Notes: generated by a model not told the origin, from the sequence alone. DNA of 64,000 nt from Lycium barbarum (GCF_019175385.1 NC_083344.1:64232782-64296781); one strand, 5' to 3'; numbered from the stretch's first letter, positions 1 to 12,370 are shown. A program made the numbers and translations.

Positions 1-641
1 GTCCTGGGGAGAAACCTACAAGGCATCACTAAGCCCATTCCCATTCTTCAAGATAATTTTTGCCTTTGGGCTTGGTTACGTCCCAGCAGAAGAAGAGATA
101 CGTAGCAACAAGAAACAAGAGGTTGCGGAACTTTGCAAATCTATTCCAAATCTGTATCAGTCGTTTCCCCCACAGAATGCCTATGCCTGATGATGCTGCC
201 ATTGAAGAAGGGATAAGGATGCTATTCCAAGAGGAAGATTGCTCCATGATTGTGGAGGAATGTGCTGAAGCGCCAACCATTAAAGATGCAGAACCGGGCG
301 AGCAGCTATCCAACTGGACCTCTACCCCGCTACTGGCTCTTCATAATAAAAAAAATAAAGTAAACCTAAATGTCATGACATGTTACGAAACGAAAAATTC
401 GGGCAGCATAGAGGAAGAAGAGTATGAGGAATACGATGAGACCAAACCACTACCCAAGGGTTTCACAGAAGAAGTAGAACAATTAGAGAGTGAGCAGAAG
501 CAAAACATGGACGAGACAGAAGCCATAAATCTAGGTGATGAAGGGAATTTCAAAGAAACAAGGATAAGTGCACACCTGGAGACTCCTTTAATGGAAGAAT
601 TGATAAGTTTACTAAGGGAGTACGTGGATATCTTTGCATAA
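1..641 (+). pseudogene. Tat-1 protease-RT linker with G-patch-like segment (broken)
   Basis: The first ~25 codons in frame 1 read like a glycine-rich G-patch segment (LGRNLQGI) and correspond to the glycine-rich stretch after the protease in Tat-2. A second reading frame continues to a stop at 639-641, with acidic stretches (EEEEYEEYDE) matching the acidic region just before the RT of Tat-2 (EYDEEEAFEE). The reading frame passes from the pre-intron wording (WTSTPLL) to the post-intron wording (VMTC) without the ~180 bp intervening sequence seen in Tat-2. The frame break near position 90 and the TAA at 639 are inactivating. Confidence 0.7.
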
Positions 642-2060
642 TACGCCGATATGCCAGGACTCAGCACCGGCATAGTATCCCACAGGCTACCCATCAATGA
701 GGGTTTGCTCTGGTAAAGTAGAAAACCTGACAATTCAAACCGGATCTTAGTATCCAAATCAAAGACAAGGTGGAGAAATAGATTGAATCAGGAGTGGTGG
801 AAGTGACATCATTCCCCACATGGCTAGCCAATATAGTTCCGGAACCCAAGAAAGACGGCAAGATAAGAATCTGCGTGGATTACCGAGATCTTAACAAAGC
901 TAGCCCAAGGGATAATTTTCCACTCCCGAACATCCACATACTCATAGATAATTGTGCCAAGCACGAGCTATAGTCATTTGTATATTATTTTGCCGGCTAC
1001 TACCAGATCTTAATGGATAGAGAGAATGCCAAGAAAACAGCCTTCATCACACCATGAGGAGTGTATCATTACAGGGTAATGCCCTTCGGCCTCAAGAATG
1101 CCGGCACAACATACATGAGAGAGATGACTACCATTTTCCATGACATGATCCATAGAGAGATTGAATTCTATGTGGACGATGTCATTATCAAGGCAAGGGA
1201 AAGTTCGAAGCATACCACACATTTGAGGAAATTCATCGACAAACTCCGAATGTTTAACTCGAAATTGAACTCGGCCAAATGTACGTTCAGAGTACCGGCC
1301 AGAAAATTGCTGGGATTCATAGTCAGCCAAAGGGGAATTAGACACGACAAAGATCAAAGTAATCAAAGAATTACCTCCTCCCCAAACTAAGAAAGAAGTT
1401 ATGAGTTTCTTAGGAAGGTTGAATTACATTGGGCGATTCATAGCTCAATCCACCATTATTGTGGAGTCCATCCTTAAGCTTTTGAAAAAGGACGCTCCTA
1501 TAAAATAGACCGAGGAGTGCCAAGAGGCATTCGACACCATCAAGAGATATCTGTCTAACCCACCGGTCCTGGCACCACCAAGTCCTGGGAGCCTATTATT
1601 GCTATACTTGTATGTTGTTGAAAATGCCTTCGGTTGCGTGTTAGGACAACACGATGAAAAAGGGAAAAAGGACTGTGCCATTTACTATCTAAGTAAGAAG
1701 GTCACAGCCTGTGAGGCAAGGTATACGCTGGTGGAGAAAACCTGTTGTGTTCTAACTTGGGTGACCCAGAAATTGAGGCATTATGTGTCTTCATACACCA
1801 CTCACCTCATATCCAAGATGGATCTGTTGAGATATATATTCCGCAAACCCATGCCCATCGGGAAGTTTCCCAAATGGCAGATGTTGTTAAGTGAATTTGA
1901 CATCGTGTACATAGCCCAAAAAATTGTCAAAGGACAGGTTTTGGCTGATCTATTAGCTGCAAGCTCGGTGGATGAAGAGCTCAAACCACTCCGCACCCAT
2001 TTCCAAGACGAAGGGGTGTTGGCCATAGAAGAAGGAGCAACAAAATCTTATATCGACTGA
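642..2060 (+). pseudogene. Tat-1 reverse transcriptase and RNase H (broken)
   Basis: Reading through stops, the RT motifs are recognisable: VDYRDLNKASP (about 877-907), VMPFGLKNAG (about 1076-1105) and the catalytic YVDD at 1169-1180, which is intact. Stop codons fall after the pre-RT segment, before the SFV..AGY motif (tag near 972), at a TGG-to-TGA site near 1056, and in the RT-RNase H connection. The RNase H part (1599-2060) keeps YYLSKKVTACEARYT and the tail ADLLAA. Reverse transcription and RNA-template removal are the family role; this copy cannot encode a working enzyme. Confidence 0.85.
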
Positions 2061-2560
2061 AAACTATTCTTTGACGAAGCAGTGAATTACAAAGGTTCCA
2101 GAATCGGAGCGGTCCTATATCGAAAAATGGCCAACACTACCCCATGGCCGCTAAGCTCAAATTCCGTTGTACCAATAATATAGATGAATAGGAGGCCTGT
2201 ATCCTAAGTCTTAGAATGGCACTAGATATGGACATCAATGAATTATTGGTCATCAGAGATTCTGACCTGCTAATTCATCAAGTACAAGGCGAATGGGCCA
2301 CTAAGAATGAAAAGCTCTTACCATATGTGAACCTTGCACAAAGATTTTGCAAGAAATTCAAAAAGATTGAATTTCGACGTACGCCGAGGGCTCAGAATTA
2401 ATTTGCTGATGCACTAGCCACGATAGCATTGATGATCCAACATCCTGAAAGCAGTCACATTGACCTGCTAAGAATAAGTTTGCAAGAAGAGCATGCCCAC
2501 TGCTGCCACACAGAGGCTGAGCCAGATGGCAAGCCATGGTACAATGACATCAAAATGTAT
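2061..2560 (+). pseudogene. Tat-1 second (archaeal-type) RNase H, broken
   Basis: Follows a TGA stop at 2058-2060. The remains KLFFDEAVNYKGSRIGAVL and, in another stretch, LVIRDSDLLIHQVQGEW align with the second RNase H of Tat-2 (FDGAVNIKGVGIGAIL, GDSDLLIRQAHGEW). The AEYEA-type motif is lost behind a stop (ata gat gaa tag near 2183-2192). This extra RNase H between the first RNase H and integrase is diagnostic of Tat-lineage elements. Confidence 0.75.
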
Positions 2561-2605
2561 CTAGAAAGATGGTAATATCTTGAAGGCATTACAAATGAAC
2601 GAAAA

Positions 2606-3783
2606 ATGAGCATCCGAAGGATGGTAAATGGTTTCTTCCTAAACAAAGAAGTGTTGTACAAACGGATGCCGGATTTGTGTCTGCTTAGATGTGCAGATGC
2701 CAGCGAAGCCACCAAATTTCTAGAAGAAGTACATGCCGAAACGTGTGGACCCCATATGAAGGGAGTTGTACTGGCAAAGAAGATTCTACGAGCTGGATAC
2801 TATTGGATGACCCTGGAAAGTAATTGCTGCAAATATGTGCAAAAGTGCCATCAATGCCAAATCCACGGTGATTTAATCAAGGTCCCTCCAAGTGAGCTTA
2901 ATGCTATGAGCTCATCATGGCCTTCGTTGCTTGGGGCATGGATGTTATTGGACCCATTGAACCCGCATCTTTAAATGGCCACCGATTCATTTTAGTTGCT
3001 ATTGACTATTTCATCAAATGGGTGGAAGCAACATCTCACAAATCAGTAACAAAGAAAGTGGTAGCAGACTTCGTGCGAAACCACATCATATGCAGATTCG
3101 GTGTGCCCGAGTCCATCATAACAAACAATGGAGTAAATCTGAATAGCCACTTGATGAAGGGTATATGTGAGCAATTCAAAATCACTCACCGAAACTCGAC
3201 AGCCTATCGAGCGCAAATGAACGGATCCATAGAAGCAGCCAACAAAAATATCAAGAGGATATTGAGGAAAATGGCTGATAATCATAAAGTTTGGCACGAG
3301 CAGTTTCCTTATGCTCTATTGGGATACCGTACCACGGCCCGAACTTTGATAAGGGCAACTCCCTACCTGCTGGTCTATGGAACTGAAGCAGTCATACCTG
3401 CTGAAGTTGAGATACCTTCCCTGAGAATCATTCAAGAGGCAGAATTAGACAATGTTGAATAGGTCCGAGCTCAATATGAGAAATTGGCTCTAATTGATGA
3501 GAAAAGTATGGTTGTCGTATGTCACGGTCAACTGTACCAACAAAGGATGTCAAGAGCCTTCAACAAGCGAGTCAGAACTATACTTTTCCAAATTGGGCAA
3601 ATGGTGCTTAAAAGAATTTTCCCATATCAAGATGAATACAAAAGGAAGTTTGCTCCCAACTGGCAAGGTCCATATGTGGTCCGTAAAGTACTTTTCGGAG
3701 GAGCAGTAGTATTGGCAGAAATGGACGGACATGAGTGGCCAAAGCCAATCAACTCAGATGCAATCAATCGCTACTATGCATGA
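2606..3783 (+). pseudogene. Tat-1 integrase (frameshifted)
   Basis: An HHCC zinc-binding region (H in VHAETCGPH, then CHQC about 2848-2859) is followed by a frameshift near 2920-2970. The core then reads WGMDVIGPIEP with its first catalytic Asp present, IITNNGVNL with the second catalytic Asp changed to Asn, and GSIEAANKN with Glu present. An in-frame TAG at 3460-3462 precedes the C-terminal region (3484-3783), which ends in the usual DAINRYYA. Inactive by frameshift, stop and loss of the second Asp. Confidence 0.85.
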
Positions 3784-3914
3784 AGAAGGAGTTTCTCAGT
3801 TTGTAATAGTACTCTTTGCTTGAAATCGTTATTCTATTAGCTTGTATTAGGTATTTCCTTTTGCTTGTAATCGTTTTGTAATAGATAGGCAAAACAAAAC
3901 ATCTTTTGTAATAT

Positions 3915-3960
3915 GAACTACGCAATTACCTGATTTCCCCACAGTGGGATACGTAGGTAG
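3915..3960 (+). other. Tat structured motif, copy a
   Basis: Outer stem CTACG (3918-3922) with CGTAG (3952-3956); inner stem TCCC (3936-3939) with GGGA (3946-3949). The 5' side between the stems carries CCTGATT. It lies 130 bp after the pol stop. Function unknown. Confidence 0.6.
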
Positions 3961-4019
3961 TCCATTTGGGACCCGATCGCATTATTAGTAAAAACCAAAA
4001 GCCCCTTGTTTTTATTTCT

Positions 4020-4065
4020 GAACTACATTCGACCTAAATTCCTGCTACGACAGGATACGTAGGCG
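4020..4065 (+). other. Tat structured motif, copy b
   Basis: Outer stem CTAC (4023-4026) with GTAG (4059-4062); inner stem TCCTG (4040-4044), loop ctacga, CAGGA (4051-4055). The inner stem differs from copy a but is fully paired. Confidence 0.6.
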
Positions 4066-4172
4066 CTCTGTGAGCACGGTCGCACCAAAAGAAAAAACCA
4101 AGAAACCCCTAGGAAGCCTTAGAGATAGGACTTCACAAAGAAACGAGGATTGCTGCACGCCCAACTAGGGCA

Positions 4173-4409
4173 GAATTTTTAAGAAGATCTTAAAAAATTC
4201 GCGCCATCAATCCACTACAAAGATTCAGCTAACCAAGAGTTTTAAACTCGGTCAGAAATTTTGAGAAGCTCTCAAAATTCCTCATTTATTCAAAACTATA
4301 AATTGGGGAAGAAATTTTGAGGTGACCTCAAAATTTACTGGAAGATTCAGCGCGAGTCGGTCGAGATTTAAACTGGGGCAGAATTTTTGAGAAAAGGTCT
4401 CAAAAATTC
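4173..4409 (+). repeat. Four tandem hairpin units in Tat-1 3' region
   Basis: Four units spaced about 57-82 bp each hold an inverted repeat: GAATTTTTAAGA/TCTTAAAAAATTC (4173-4200), AATTTTGAGA/TCTCAAAATT (4257-4279), AAATTTTGAGGT/ACCTCAAAATTT (4312-4336) and GAATTTTTGAGA/TCTCAAAAATTC (4381-4409). Each is preceded by a variant of AACTGGGGCAG. Arm sequences differ between units, yet both arms change together. Confidence 0.75.
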
Positions 4410-4799
4410 CGCGTGAGGAAGCGAAGAACCTCAGTCACAGAAGAAGGGATCTCCCTCGTTCAAAGCACATGTCATGATAATTAACCTTACATCTTTCAAA
4501 ATAATGCATTTATTTTCCTACAGATTAGATAGCTTTGTGATAACTTTGTAAAAATGATTTTTTGCATAACGAAAATAAATTTATCTTTCCAATACCGAAG
4601 CCGGAGGGGTTTTTGAGTCCAGAAAGTCGAAGATGCAATAGCGACGGCAACACAAATCAATTTTAATAGGAAAAAACTAATCCTTTTTTGATGCAGGTCC
4701 CCAGGACATCGGAAGACGATCCTTTTTCTAACTTTACTTATGTGCAGGAAACGGTTCGCCGAATAAAATCAAGACCACAGCTAGGATCAGGCTTTCAAA

Positions 4800-4934
4800 A
4801 TATATACCCAGCCACGAGGGATATGACAGATTTTGAATGCCATCAAAGGCAACATATCTACCCACAAGGGCTATAAAAGACCGGAACATCATAAGGTCAA
4901 AATATCCAGCCACAAAAGTTAAAGGTTTTGAATG
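4800..4934 (+). repeat. Degenerate short tandem repeat, left half (split by Tekay-1)
   Basis: Variants of 'gccacaagggc..tataaaagac' recur here and resume at 14944 after Tekay-1, so one repeat zone was split by the insertion. Unit about 50-55 bp. Confidence 0.6.
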
Positions 4935-5348
4935 TGTCACGACCCGACTAGGGGGCCTGACGGGTACCCGGAGCTGACTACCGAGCACCCCTCATTATGC
5001 TAATCAACATACCTAATCTAAACATTCACAATCTCGAAGGAAACGTTTCATTCATAAATAAATAAATATATTTAAGCCCTCATGGATACAAAAATGATAT
5101 AAAAAATGTACATCGAAATACCCATAAGACATCAACTACCCACGCATCTGTATCTACGGGCCTCTACTAGAGTACTGTGACATAAGGATGGGACAAGACC
5201 CCGTCATACCCAGAATATATATACACAAAATAATATGACCATAAATAGCACCTCCGGAGTAGTGGAGTGCTCCTATAAATCCATTGATAAGATAAGCTTC
5301 TACGAGTCTGCACTGTCTCCCTGTCTACCTGTGAGCATGAACACAGCG

Positions 5349-5386
5349 TCCAAAAAGGAAAGGATGTCAGTACGAATAAAGTACTG
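5349..5386 (-). other. LTR double-hairpin motif (Tekay-1, left LTR)
   Basis: Second hairpin CAGTAC (5368-5373), 7 nt loop, GTACTG (5381-5386). First hairpin is weak: CGTCC with GGATG needing one G-T wobble, A-rich loop. It lies about 430 bp from the LTR 3' end (4935). In the right LTR the same site (12973-12991) has lost one pair. Confidence 0.5.
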
Positions 5387-5539
5387 AGTATGTAAGGCAT
5401 GAATAATACTAGCATTATAAAGAAATCATGAAACATGAGGCGAAGGTATAACCTGCTTAACCTTTAAAAGAAAACACATGTTATGTATATCACATATACC
5501 AACATCGTTAACCCGCGTCTAGGTAACCATCGCACACCG

Positions 5540-5700
5540 CCCACTAGTGGTGTCATGCCCGGCCATCTAGGCGCAGTGTTATCTTAAGACGCCCGCCTTA
5601 GCTGTGTCATGCCCGACCATCTAGGCATAGTGTAATCACAAGCCGCCCGCCTTCGCGGTGTCATGCCCGGCCATCTAGGCACGGTGTAATCTCTTCACCA
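5540..5700. repeat. Three-copy mid-LTR tandem repeat in Tekay-1
   Basis: About 58-60 bp unit built on 'ggtgtcatgcccggccatctaggc', three copies; the counterpart in the other LTR is at about 13130-13300. Confidence 0.7.
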
Positions 5701-6860
5701 TGTACTTATCATAAAACATGCATTAGAACTCAATCACAAACTATAACTCTTTCGGGGTGACGTAAGATAGAGAACCCCCGATTCCATTATAGAGTAGTTA
5801 TGATCATCATTCCTCACCTTGAAGGAACTAGCATCATAAGGTAAGTCTATCAACGATGAATAACATCAAGGGATCATTAGCTTTTTAATTTCTAGACTTA
5901 GACTCATCATCGTCATTATCCTATTCGTAACATATCTCTTAACTTTATCTCATGAGGAGCTCTTTATGAACATAGACTCATAGTTTCCGGAACGTAAAAA
6001 GGTCAAGGAAAGATAACGGAAGTCATGTCATAGGAATCATGCCTTAGAAAAAGATGGGACTAGCCTTACATACCTTTTCGCCTTTCTAATTTGCCAACTA
6101 TACGCTTCCTTCCAAGTTCATAAGTCTACATTCAAAGGAATTCGTGCTAAGATTAGATAATCGACAACATGCTCAAGATTAAGCTAAAGATGCAGCATTT
6201 CCTCTGTTTCTACAACTTCCTCCATATGATATAACAGCTCCCAAACATCAATAACAACATCAAAATATCATAATCAACAATCTTCATCAACCATACATTA
6301 TACAATTCTCCCAATTCCATTTCAAATCATCCATAACTAAAATTACCACACCACATCGTATTCGTCAACCCACAATGCTTCTTCAACACCCTTAATATCA
6401 TTTATAACAATATTATATTCATAAAGTGTCAAGAATCATGATTCATTCGAAGCTACTACTCAAAAACACTTCTATTTTCATATTTGTAACCCATCTTCTA
6501 CTTCCTTCCGTAATTCAAGTCTTTCAACCTCTCAATATTCTAAATAACATGAAGTGATCATAAAACTTACGTTTGATAATGTAGAAGAGGTCTTTGGATG
6601 AAAATATTCCACTTGAGAAAACCCCAACTTCACCACTAAAGAAGTTCTTGACTTGTATAAACCCTAATGAGCATTCATGTTCTTGATTCCAGCAACTCTT
6701 GATGCTTAACTCTTGATTTCTCTTGGCTATATGTTAAAATGGTATGGGGAATATTCTAGAGCCTTCTTGAGGTGTGGAGAAAGGATGAAATAAGAAATGA
6801 GGACTTGGGGTCTCTTTTATAAAATAAAAAATTTGTCCCGACGGAATTATACGGATACAC

Positions 6861-6984
6861 ATACGGTCCGTATAACTTATACGGTTCGTATATGTGACCG
6901 TATAATGCTCCCAGTGGAATACCCTTCTCTGGACAGGTTATACGGTCCCTTATACAGACTGTATGAATTATACGGGCCGTATAA
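6861..6984 (-). promoter_or_regulatory. U3 palindrome cluster, Tekay-1 left LTR
   Basis: ATACGGTCCGTAT (6861-6873) and TTATACGG-G-CCGTATAA (6968-6984), with further partial copies between. They lie 353-476 bp from the U3 end (7337) and, on the minus strand, just upstream of a TATA-like stretch (ttttataaaa, 6816-6826). The other LTR keeps them at 14497-14511 and 14587-14603. Confidence 0.55.
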
Positions 6985-7337
6985 GTTGGCCGTATAACTC
7001 CCAGTTTTTCGAAGTTACTCTCGTCGTTCCGTTTGACCTCCGATTCTTATGGAACCTTCTTAGTACTTGTTTAACACTTCATTATCAATATAAAGGGCAT
7101 TATAACCCTTCCTCAAGATATCATCAAAACAACATTAGCTCAATACTTGCACCCCCTTCCAAAACACGACTTATTCTTAACATTCTTCAACGAACTTTCT
7201 TCTCTTGCTTCAAACGTCTTTGGAAGCTTAATTAGAACCATTAAGTAACCTTTATTACTCATAGAAACACCATGTAATCCTTACGCTACGCTAGTCTATC
7301 TACCATACGTCGACATGAAATTTTCCGAGATGTAACA

Positions 7338-7352
7338 CTCTTCCCCCCTTTG
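7338..7352 (-). other. Polypurine tract of Tekay-1
   Basis: Minus-strand AAAGGGGGGAAGAG directly abuts the 3' LTR; it is the plus-strand DNA priming site in this family. Confidence 0.8.
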
Positions 7353-7540
7353 AAAACATTCATCCTCGAATGTTAAGTTCTCGGGAATTCTACAGAAATT
7401 TTGCCAGAGTTTCCCCTGTAATATAGCGCTACTATCTTGTCATCATAGATCACAATCATAATGCCTCGTAGGGCTACAACACAATAGCAATACATTATGG
7501 CCATACATGACCAAAATCATGAAATGAAATCATACACACC

Positions 7541-8831
7541 TCATAATGTTGATGTCTCATCTTGGATCTCTTCCGGGGGTTGAAATAAGTGCGGGTACTT
7601 GCACTTCATGTTTTCTTCTGCTTCCCAAGTCATTTCGTCTCGATTATTGTTTCTCCACAAGACCTTAACTGAAGCTACTTCTTTGTTTCTAAGTCTCCGT
7701 ACTTGCCTATCTAGTATGGCAATGGGTACCTCCTCATAAGTCAACTTTTCTGTAACTTGAACGTCATCTACTGGCACGATTCTAGTGGGATCTCCGACAC
7801 ACTTACGGAGCATTGATACGTGGAAGACTGGATGGACTGATTCAAGTTCTTGAGGCAAGTCCAGTTCATAAACTACTTGACCCGCCTTGTGGACAATCTT
7901 ATAAGGTCAAATGTACCGAGGACTTAACTTTCCCTTCTTACCAAATCTCGTCACGCCTTTCATCGGTGCTACTTTTAAGAATACCCAATCAGCAACTTGA
8001 AATTCTAAGTCTCGCTGACGGTTGTCCGCATGATATTTCTGGCGACTTTAGGTTGTCACTAATCGATCTCAGATAACCTTAACCTTTTCCACCGCTTGTT
8101 GAATCAACTCAGGGCCTATTAGCTATACCTCTCCTACTTCAAACCACCCAATTGGGGATCTACACTTTCTTCCATATAGAGCTTCATACGGGGCAATCTG
8201 AATACTAGAATGATAACTGTTTTTGTGTGCGAACTCAATAAGAGGCAAGTGATCATCCTAGCTACCATCGAAATCTTGCACACATGCCCGTAATATATCT
8301 TCCAAGGTCTGAATAGTGCGTTCAGCATGTCCATCAGTTTGTGGATAAAACACTGTGCTAAGCCTTACCTGAGTACCCAGACCTTCTTGAAAGGACTTCG
8401 AGGATTTAGCAGTAAATTGTGCTCCCCTATCTGTGATAATGGATATCAGAACACCATGAAGTCGCACTATCTCCTTAAGATATACCCTTGCATAATCTTC
8501 TGCTGAATATGTGGTTTTAAGTGGAACAAAATGAGCTGATTTCGTGAGTCTGTCCACCATCACCAATACAGAGTCATACTTGCTTCGGGAATGAGTTAAA
8601 CCTACAATGAAATCCATGTTGATCGTTTCCCATTTCCAGGCTAGAATTTCCATGGCCTGTAACAATCCTCCTGGTTTTTATGCTCAATTTTTACTTGTTG
8701 GAAACTTGGACATTGAGCCACAAATTCTGCTATGGCCTTCTTCATTCCATCCCACCAATACATTAGCTTAAGATCGTGATACATCTTTGTAGCTCCTGGA
8801 TAAATATAATGCCGAGAATGATGAGCTTCTT
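7541..8831 (-). pseudogene. Tekay-1 integrase with chromodomain-like C-terminus (broken)
   Basis: On the minus strand the integrase core is recognisable at 8258-8665 ([39 protein letters not shown]), with its zinc region degraded upstream to about 8830. Stops and frameshifts separate it from the C-terminal piece 7541-7858 (FHVSMLRKC, then VKVLWRNNN and MTWEAEENM), which matches the chromodomain-like end of Tekay-2. Confidence 0.85.
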
Positions 8832-10616
8832 CTAGAATCCGACGACGTAGTTCAGCAACATTTGGAATACATAGCCTACGTCGGTACCTAAGAACCCTTT
8901 TGTGGAAACTTCAAATGGTGACTTTTCTTTCTCATACCATGTATCTCTATAGTGAACCAACTGGGGGTCTTCATATTGGCGCTCTCTCACCTTTATATCT
9001 AAGGATGAAACAGCTGGGTTGTGAATACCAACTTTTGTATTGCCCGAATCAATTAGACGAACTCCGAGGCTGGCTAGCTGGTGAAGTTCACGGATTAGTT
9101 CTTTCTTCTCCAGAGGAACCTCACATAGACTACCCATTGATTTGCGGTTAAGTGCATCAGCTACTACATTCGCCTTTCCGAGGTGGTATAAAATACTCAC
9201 ACCATAATCATTCAGTAATTCTAACCACCACCTCTGTCGTAGGTTTAACTCCTTCTGCTTGAAAATATATTGGAGACTCTTGTGATCTATATAAATATCA
9301 ACATGAACGCCATACAAATAATGTCTGCACATCTTTAGTACATGAATGACCACAGCCAATTCGAGATCATGGGTCGGATAGTTCTTTTCATGTTTCCGCA
9401 ATTGCCTTGAAGCATAGGCAAAGACTTTACCGTTCTGCATTATCACACAACCTAACCCGACACCAGAGGCATCACAATACACAACATAACCATCTGGCCC
9501 TTCTAGGAGTGTCAGGACTGGGGCTGAAGTTAATCTATCCTTCAATTCCTGGAAACTGCATTCACAAGCATCAGCCCATTGATATTTTACTGATTTATGA
9601 GTTAACTTCGTTAATGGGGCTGAAATAGAGGAAACTCCTTCGACAAATCTTCTATAGTAACCTGCCAGTCCCAAGAACCTACAGACCTCTGTCGGTGTTG
9701 TGGGCCTTGGCCAAGTCTTCACAGCCTCAATCTTTTGAACATCTACTCGAATGCCATTAGCTGAGATGATATGGCCCAGAAAAGTCACAGACTTTAGCCA
9801 AAACTCACATTTTGAAAATTTTGCATACAATTCTCGAGTCCGAAGGATTCCAAGGACAATATGCAAGTGGTCTGCATGCTCTGCTTCTATCCAAGAATAT
9901 ACTAGAATACCATCAATAAACACGATCACAAACAGATCTAAGAGAGGCCTGAATACGTTATTCATCAGGTTCATGAACACCGCTGGAGCATTAGTCAACC
10001 CAAATGACATCACCCGAAATTCATAGTGGCCATATCTCGTTCTGAAAGCTGTTTTGGGAATATCTTCTTCTTTAACACACACTTGGTGATACCTCGATCT
10101 TAGATCAAATTTGGAAAACCATTTGGCACCCTGTAATTGGTCAAACAAGTAATCGATTCTTGGAAACAGGTATTTATTCTTTATCGTCACCTTGTTTAGC
10201 TGTCTGTAATCAATGTACATCCGTAGGGAACCATCTTTCTTTCTCACGAATAGGACAGGTGCTCCCCACGGTGATGAACCTAGCCTAATGAATCCCTTCT
10301 CAAGAAAATCTTTCAGTTGTGCCTTTAGCTCTTTCAATTCTGCAGGAGACATTCGGTAAGGAGGAATAGATATAGGCTTGGTGTCCGGCAACACATCAAT
10401 AGCAAAGTCAATCTCTCTTTCCGGAGGAAGGCCTGGAAGTTCATCTAGAAATACATCTAAAAATTCATTTACTACCGGGACAGATTGAAAAGTCGGTGGC
10501 TTTGCTTCAGTATCATGAACTCGGACTAGAAAATAAATATAGCCTTTGGCGATCATCTTCCTTGCTTTAAGGTAGGAAATAAACCTGCCCTTGGAGACGC
10601 TGTATTGCCTTTCCAT
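8832..10616 (-). pseudogene. Tekay-1 reverse transcriptase-RNase H (mutated)
   Basis: 594-codon open frame on the minus strand. RT motifs include [31 protein letters not shown] and the active-site box, which reads FIDG instead of FIDD, so one catalytic Asp is lost. RNase H follows ([27 protein letters not shown]). It overlaps the protease frame at 10553-10616 in another frame, showing a frameshift. Confidence 0.9.
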
Positions 10617-10969
10617 TCAAGCACTGGTTCTCTTGGAAATTGGAACCGGACTATTTTCGTTCTACAATCCACATTACCATAACAAGAGGCCAACCAATCC
10701 ATGCCCATAATAACATCAAAATTTAACATTTGCAGTTCAATCAAATCAACTTTAGTCTGACGATCACAGACCACAAGTACACAATTTTTATACACTTGCT
10801 TCGCTATTACTGGATCACCAACCGAGGTAGATACCTCGAATGTTTTAATTGGCTCAGGTTTCACCCCAATGTGGACATCAATATAAGGAGTAATATAAGA
10901 TAACGTAGAACCCGGATCAATCAATGCATAAACTTCATGAGAAAATATGGATAGAATACCTGTAACCAC
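10553..10969 (-). pseudogene. Tekay-1 retroviral-type aspartic protease (separated by frameshift)
   Basis: Holds the active-site run [12 protein letters not shown] and the downstream [10 protein letters not shown] typical of Ty3/gypsy proteases of this lineage. Frame differs from the RT frame. Confidence 0.85.
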
Positions 10970-11086
10970 ATCTGGGGAGGACTCAAGATCCTGTCATCCG
11001 GCTAAAGCATAAATACGGGGCTGGGTACCGCCTGAACTAGACACTCCCCCTCTGCCCCTACCAGAGCCTACCGGAATCTGGGGAGT

Positions 11087-12370
11087 CTACCCTACGAGGC
11101 GCACAGAAGAAGAAGATCCGGCTACTGATCCTATAGGCTGAACCCCACCTCTACCGTACCTCAAAGGACAAGCGCGCATCACGTGCCCAGTCTGCCCACA
11201 ACCATAACAAGCATATGAACCTTGGCGACACGGGCCCCAATGTAACTTTCTGAACTGACTACATCGTGGAACCGGTGGTCTCCTCTGACTATAATCACCC
11301 CCAAACTGGGAACCCAAAGCTCGCGAGCTCTGACCCTATCCTGAATAAATTGGGAGGTCAAATCTCCTGCCTGCAAATCGAGGAGGTGCACTAGTTTTCG
11401 ACTGGCCTGAATATCTAGAGTATGATTGCCCCAATCTCCCTCTATAGTCGCTGCCGGCACCAAAAAGATCTATCCCTGTTACTCTACCCTCTATCACTAT
11501 CGCGCTCACCCCTTTGCGGATGTTACTGCTCTTCTAAGTTCTGGGCATGAGCCTGAATACGGAAAATATCCATCCCCTCTTGCAGTGAAGCTGTCAGGCA
11601 ATCTTTAAATAAATGTGGCCCTAAGCCACTCATAAATCTGTGTACTCTATCTCCCATATCGGCCACCATAGTCGGAGCATATCTAGCCAATGAATTAAAG
11701 TGAAGGCTGTACTCCCGGGCACTCATATTCCCTTGCTCCAAATTCAAGAATTTATCAGCTCTGGCCCGATGAACCTCGGGCAAATAGTGGCGGATGAAAG
11801 CATCTACGAATTCTTGCCAAACTAGGGGAGATGCATTTTCGTTCCTTGAAGATATCCAATTATTATACGAAAGAACCTCCACATCCCGGAGGCTATAAGA
11901 TGCCAACTCTACAGATTCAGTATCGGAGGCCTGGATGATTCTCAACGTTCTCATCACCTCATCAATAAAACCTTACGGGTCTTCAACCGACTTTGACCTG
12001 AAAATTCTGGGGGATTTAAACTCATGAAATCACGGGCTCTAGCACTAGTCGCCCTATCACTTGGACCCGTACTCTGATGCTGAGCCTGAGTGGCAACTAG
12101 CTGTGTCAATAACTAAATAGCTTCGTTCATTTGTTGACCCGAAGCACCCAGTAGAGGAACTGGAGGCATAGGAGCTGGAGCTGAAGCCCTCTCTTGTTCT
12201 TCTAGAATCGGCGGAGTGTGAGAGATATTGGATGAAGCCTCATTATGAGATTCACCTTCTTCTATATTTGTTGGTGGCTCCCTTTCCATTCGCCTTTCTG
12301 TCGTAGCCTTGCCCTTCTGGGCAGCTGTGGCTTTTCTCTTTACCGGCATTATTGAAATCATAACACACAA
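11087..12370 (-). pseudogene. Tekay-1 gag (broken)
   Basis: Three fragments: N-terminal 12113-12370 (basic start MPVKRK, AAQKGKA as in Tekay-2), capsid-like 11523-11957 (WQEFVDAFIRHYLP, REYSLHFNSLARYAP) and a zinc knuckle CYGCGQTGHVMRACP near 11170-11215 in another frame. Several stops and shifts. Confidence 0.85.

Larger units (their letters stand above)
3784..4929 (+). other. Tat-1 3' untranslated region, first part
   Basis: No coding sequence. It holds two copies of the Tat stem-within-stem motif (3915-3960, 4020-4065), four tandem hairpins (4173-4409) and the start of a short-repeat zone (from about 4800). Long, repeat-rich, fast-changing 3' untranslated regions are known for Tat-lineage elements. 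Confidence 0.7.
4935..7337 (-). repeat. Tekay-1 3' LTR (left copy)
   Basis: 2403 bp, begins TGTCACGACCCGAC and ends GATGTAACA on the plus strand. It contains a double-hairpin region near 5349-5386, a mid-LTR tandem repeat at 5540-5700 and a palindrome cluster at 6861-6984. Confidence 0.92.

Noticed and set aside
3915..3960. Hammerhead ribozyme (CTGAT core as in plant retrozymes)
   Set aside because: The GAAA core and cleavage triplet are missing and the stem layout differs.
5167..5436. Open frame in Tekay-1 LTR
   Set aside because: Lies wholly in the LTR, not conserved in the other LTR copy, no domain.
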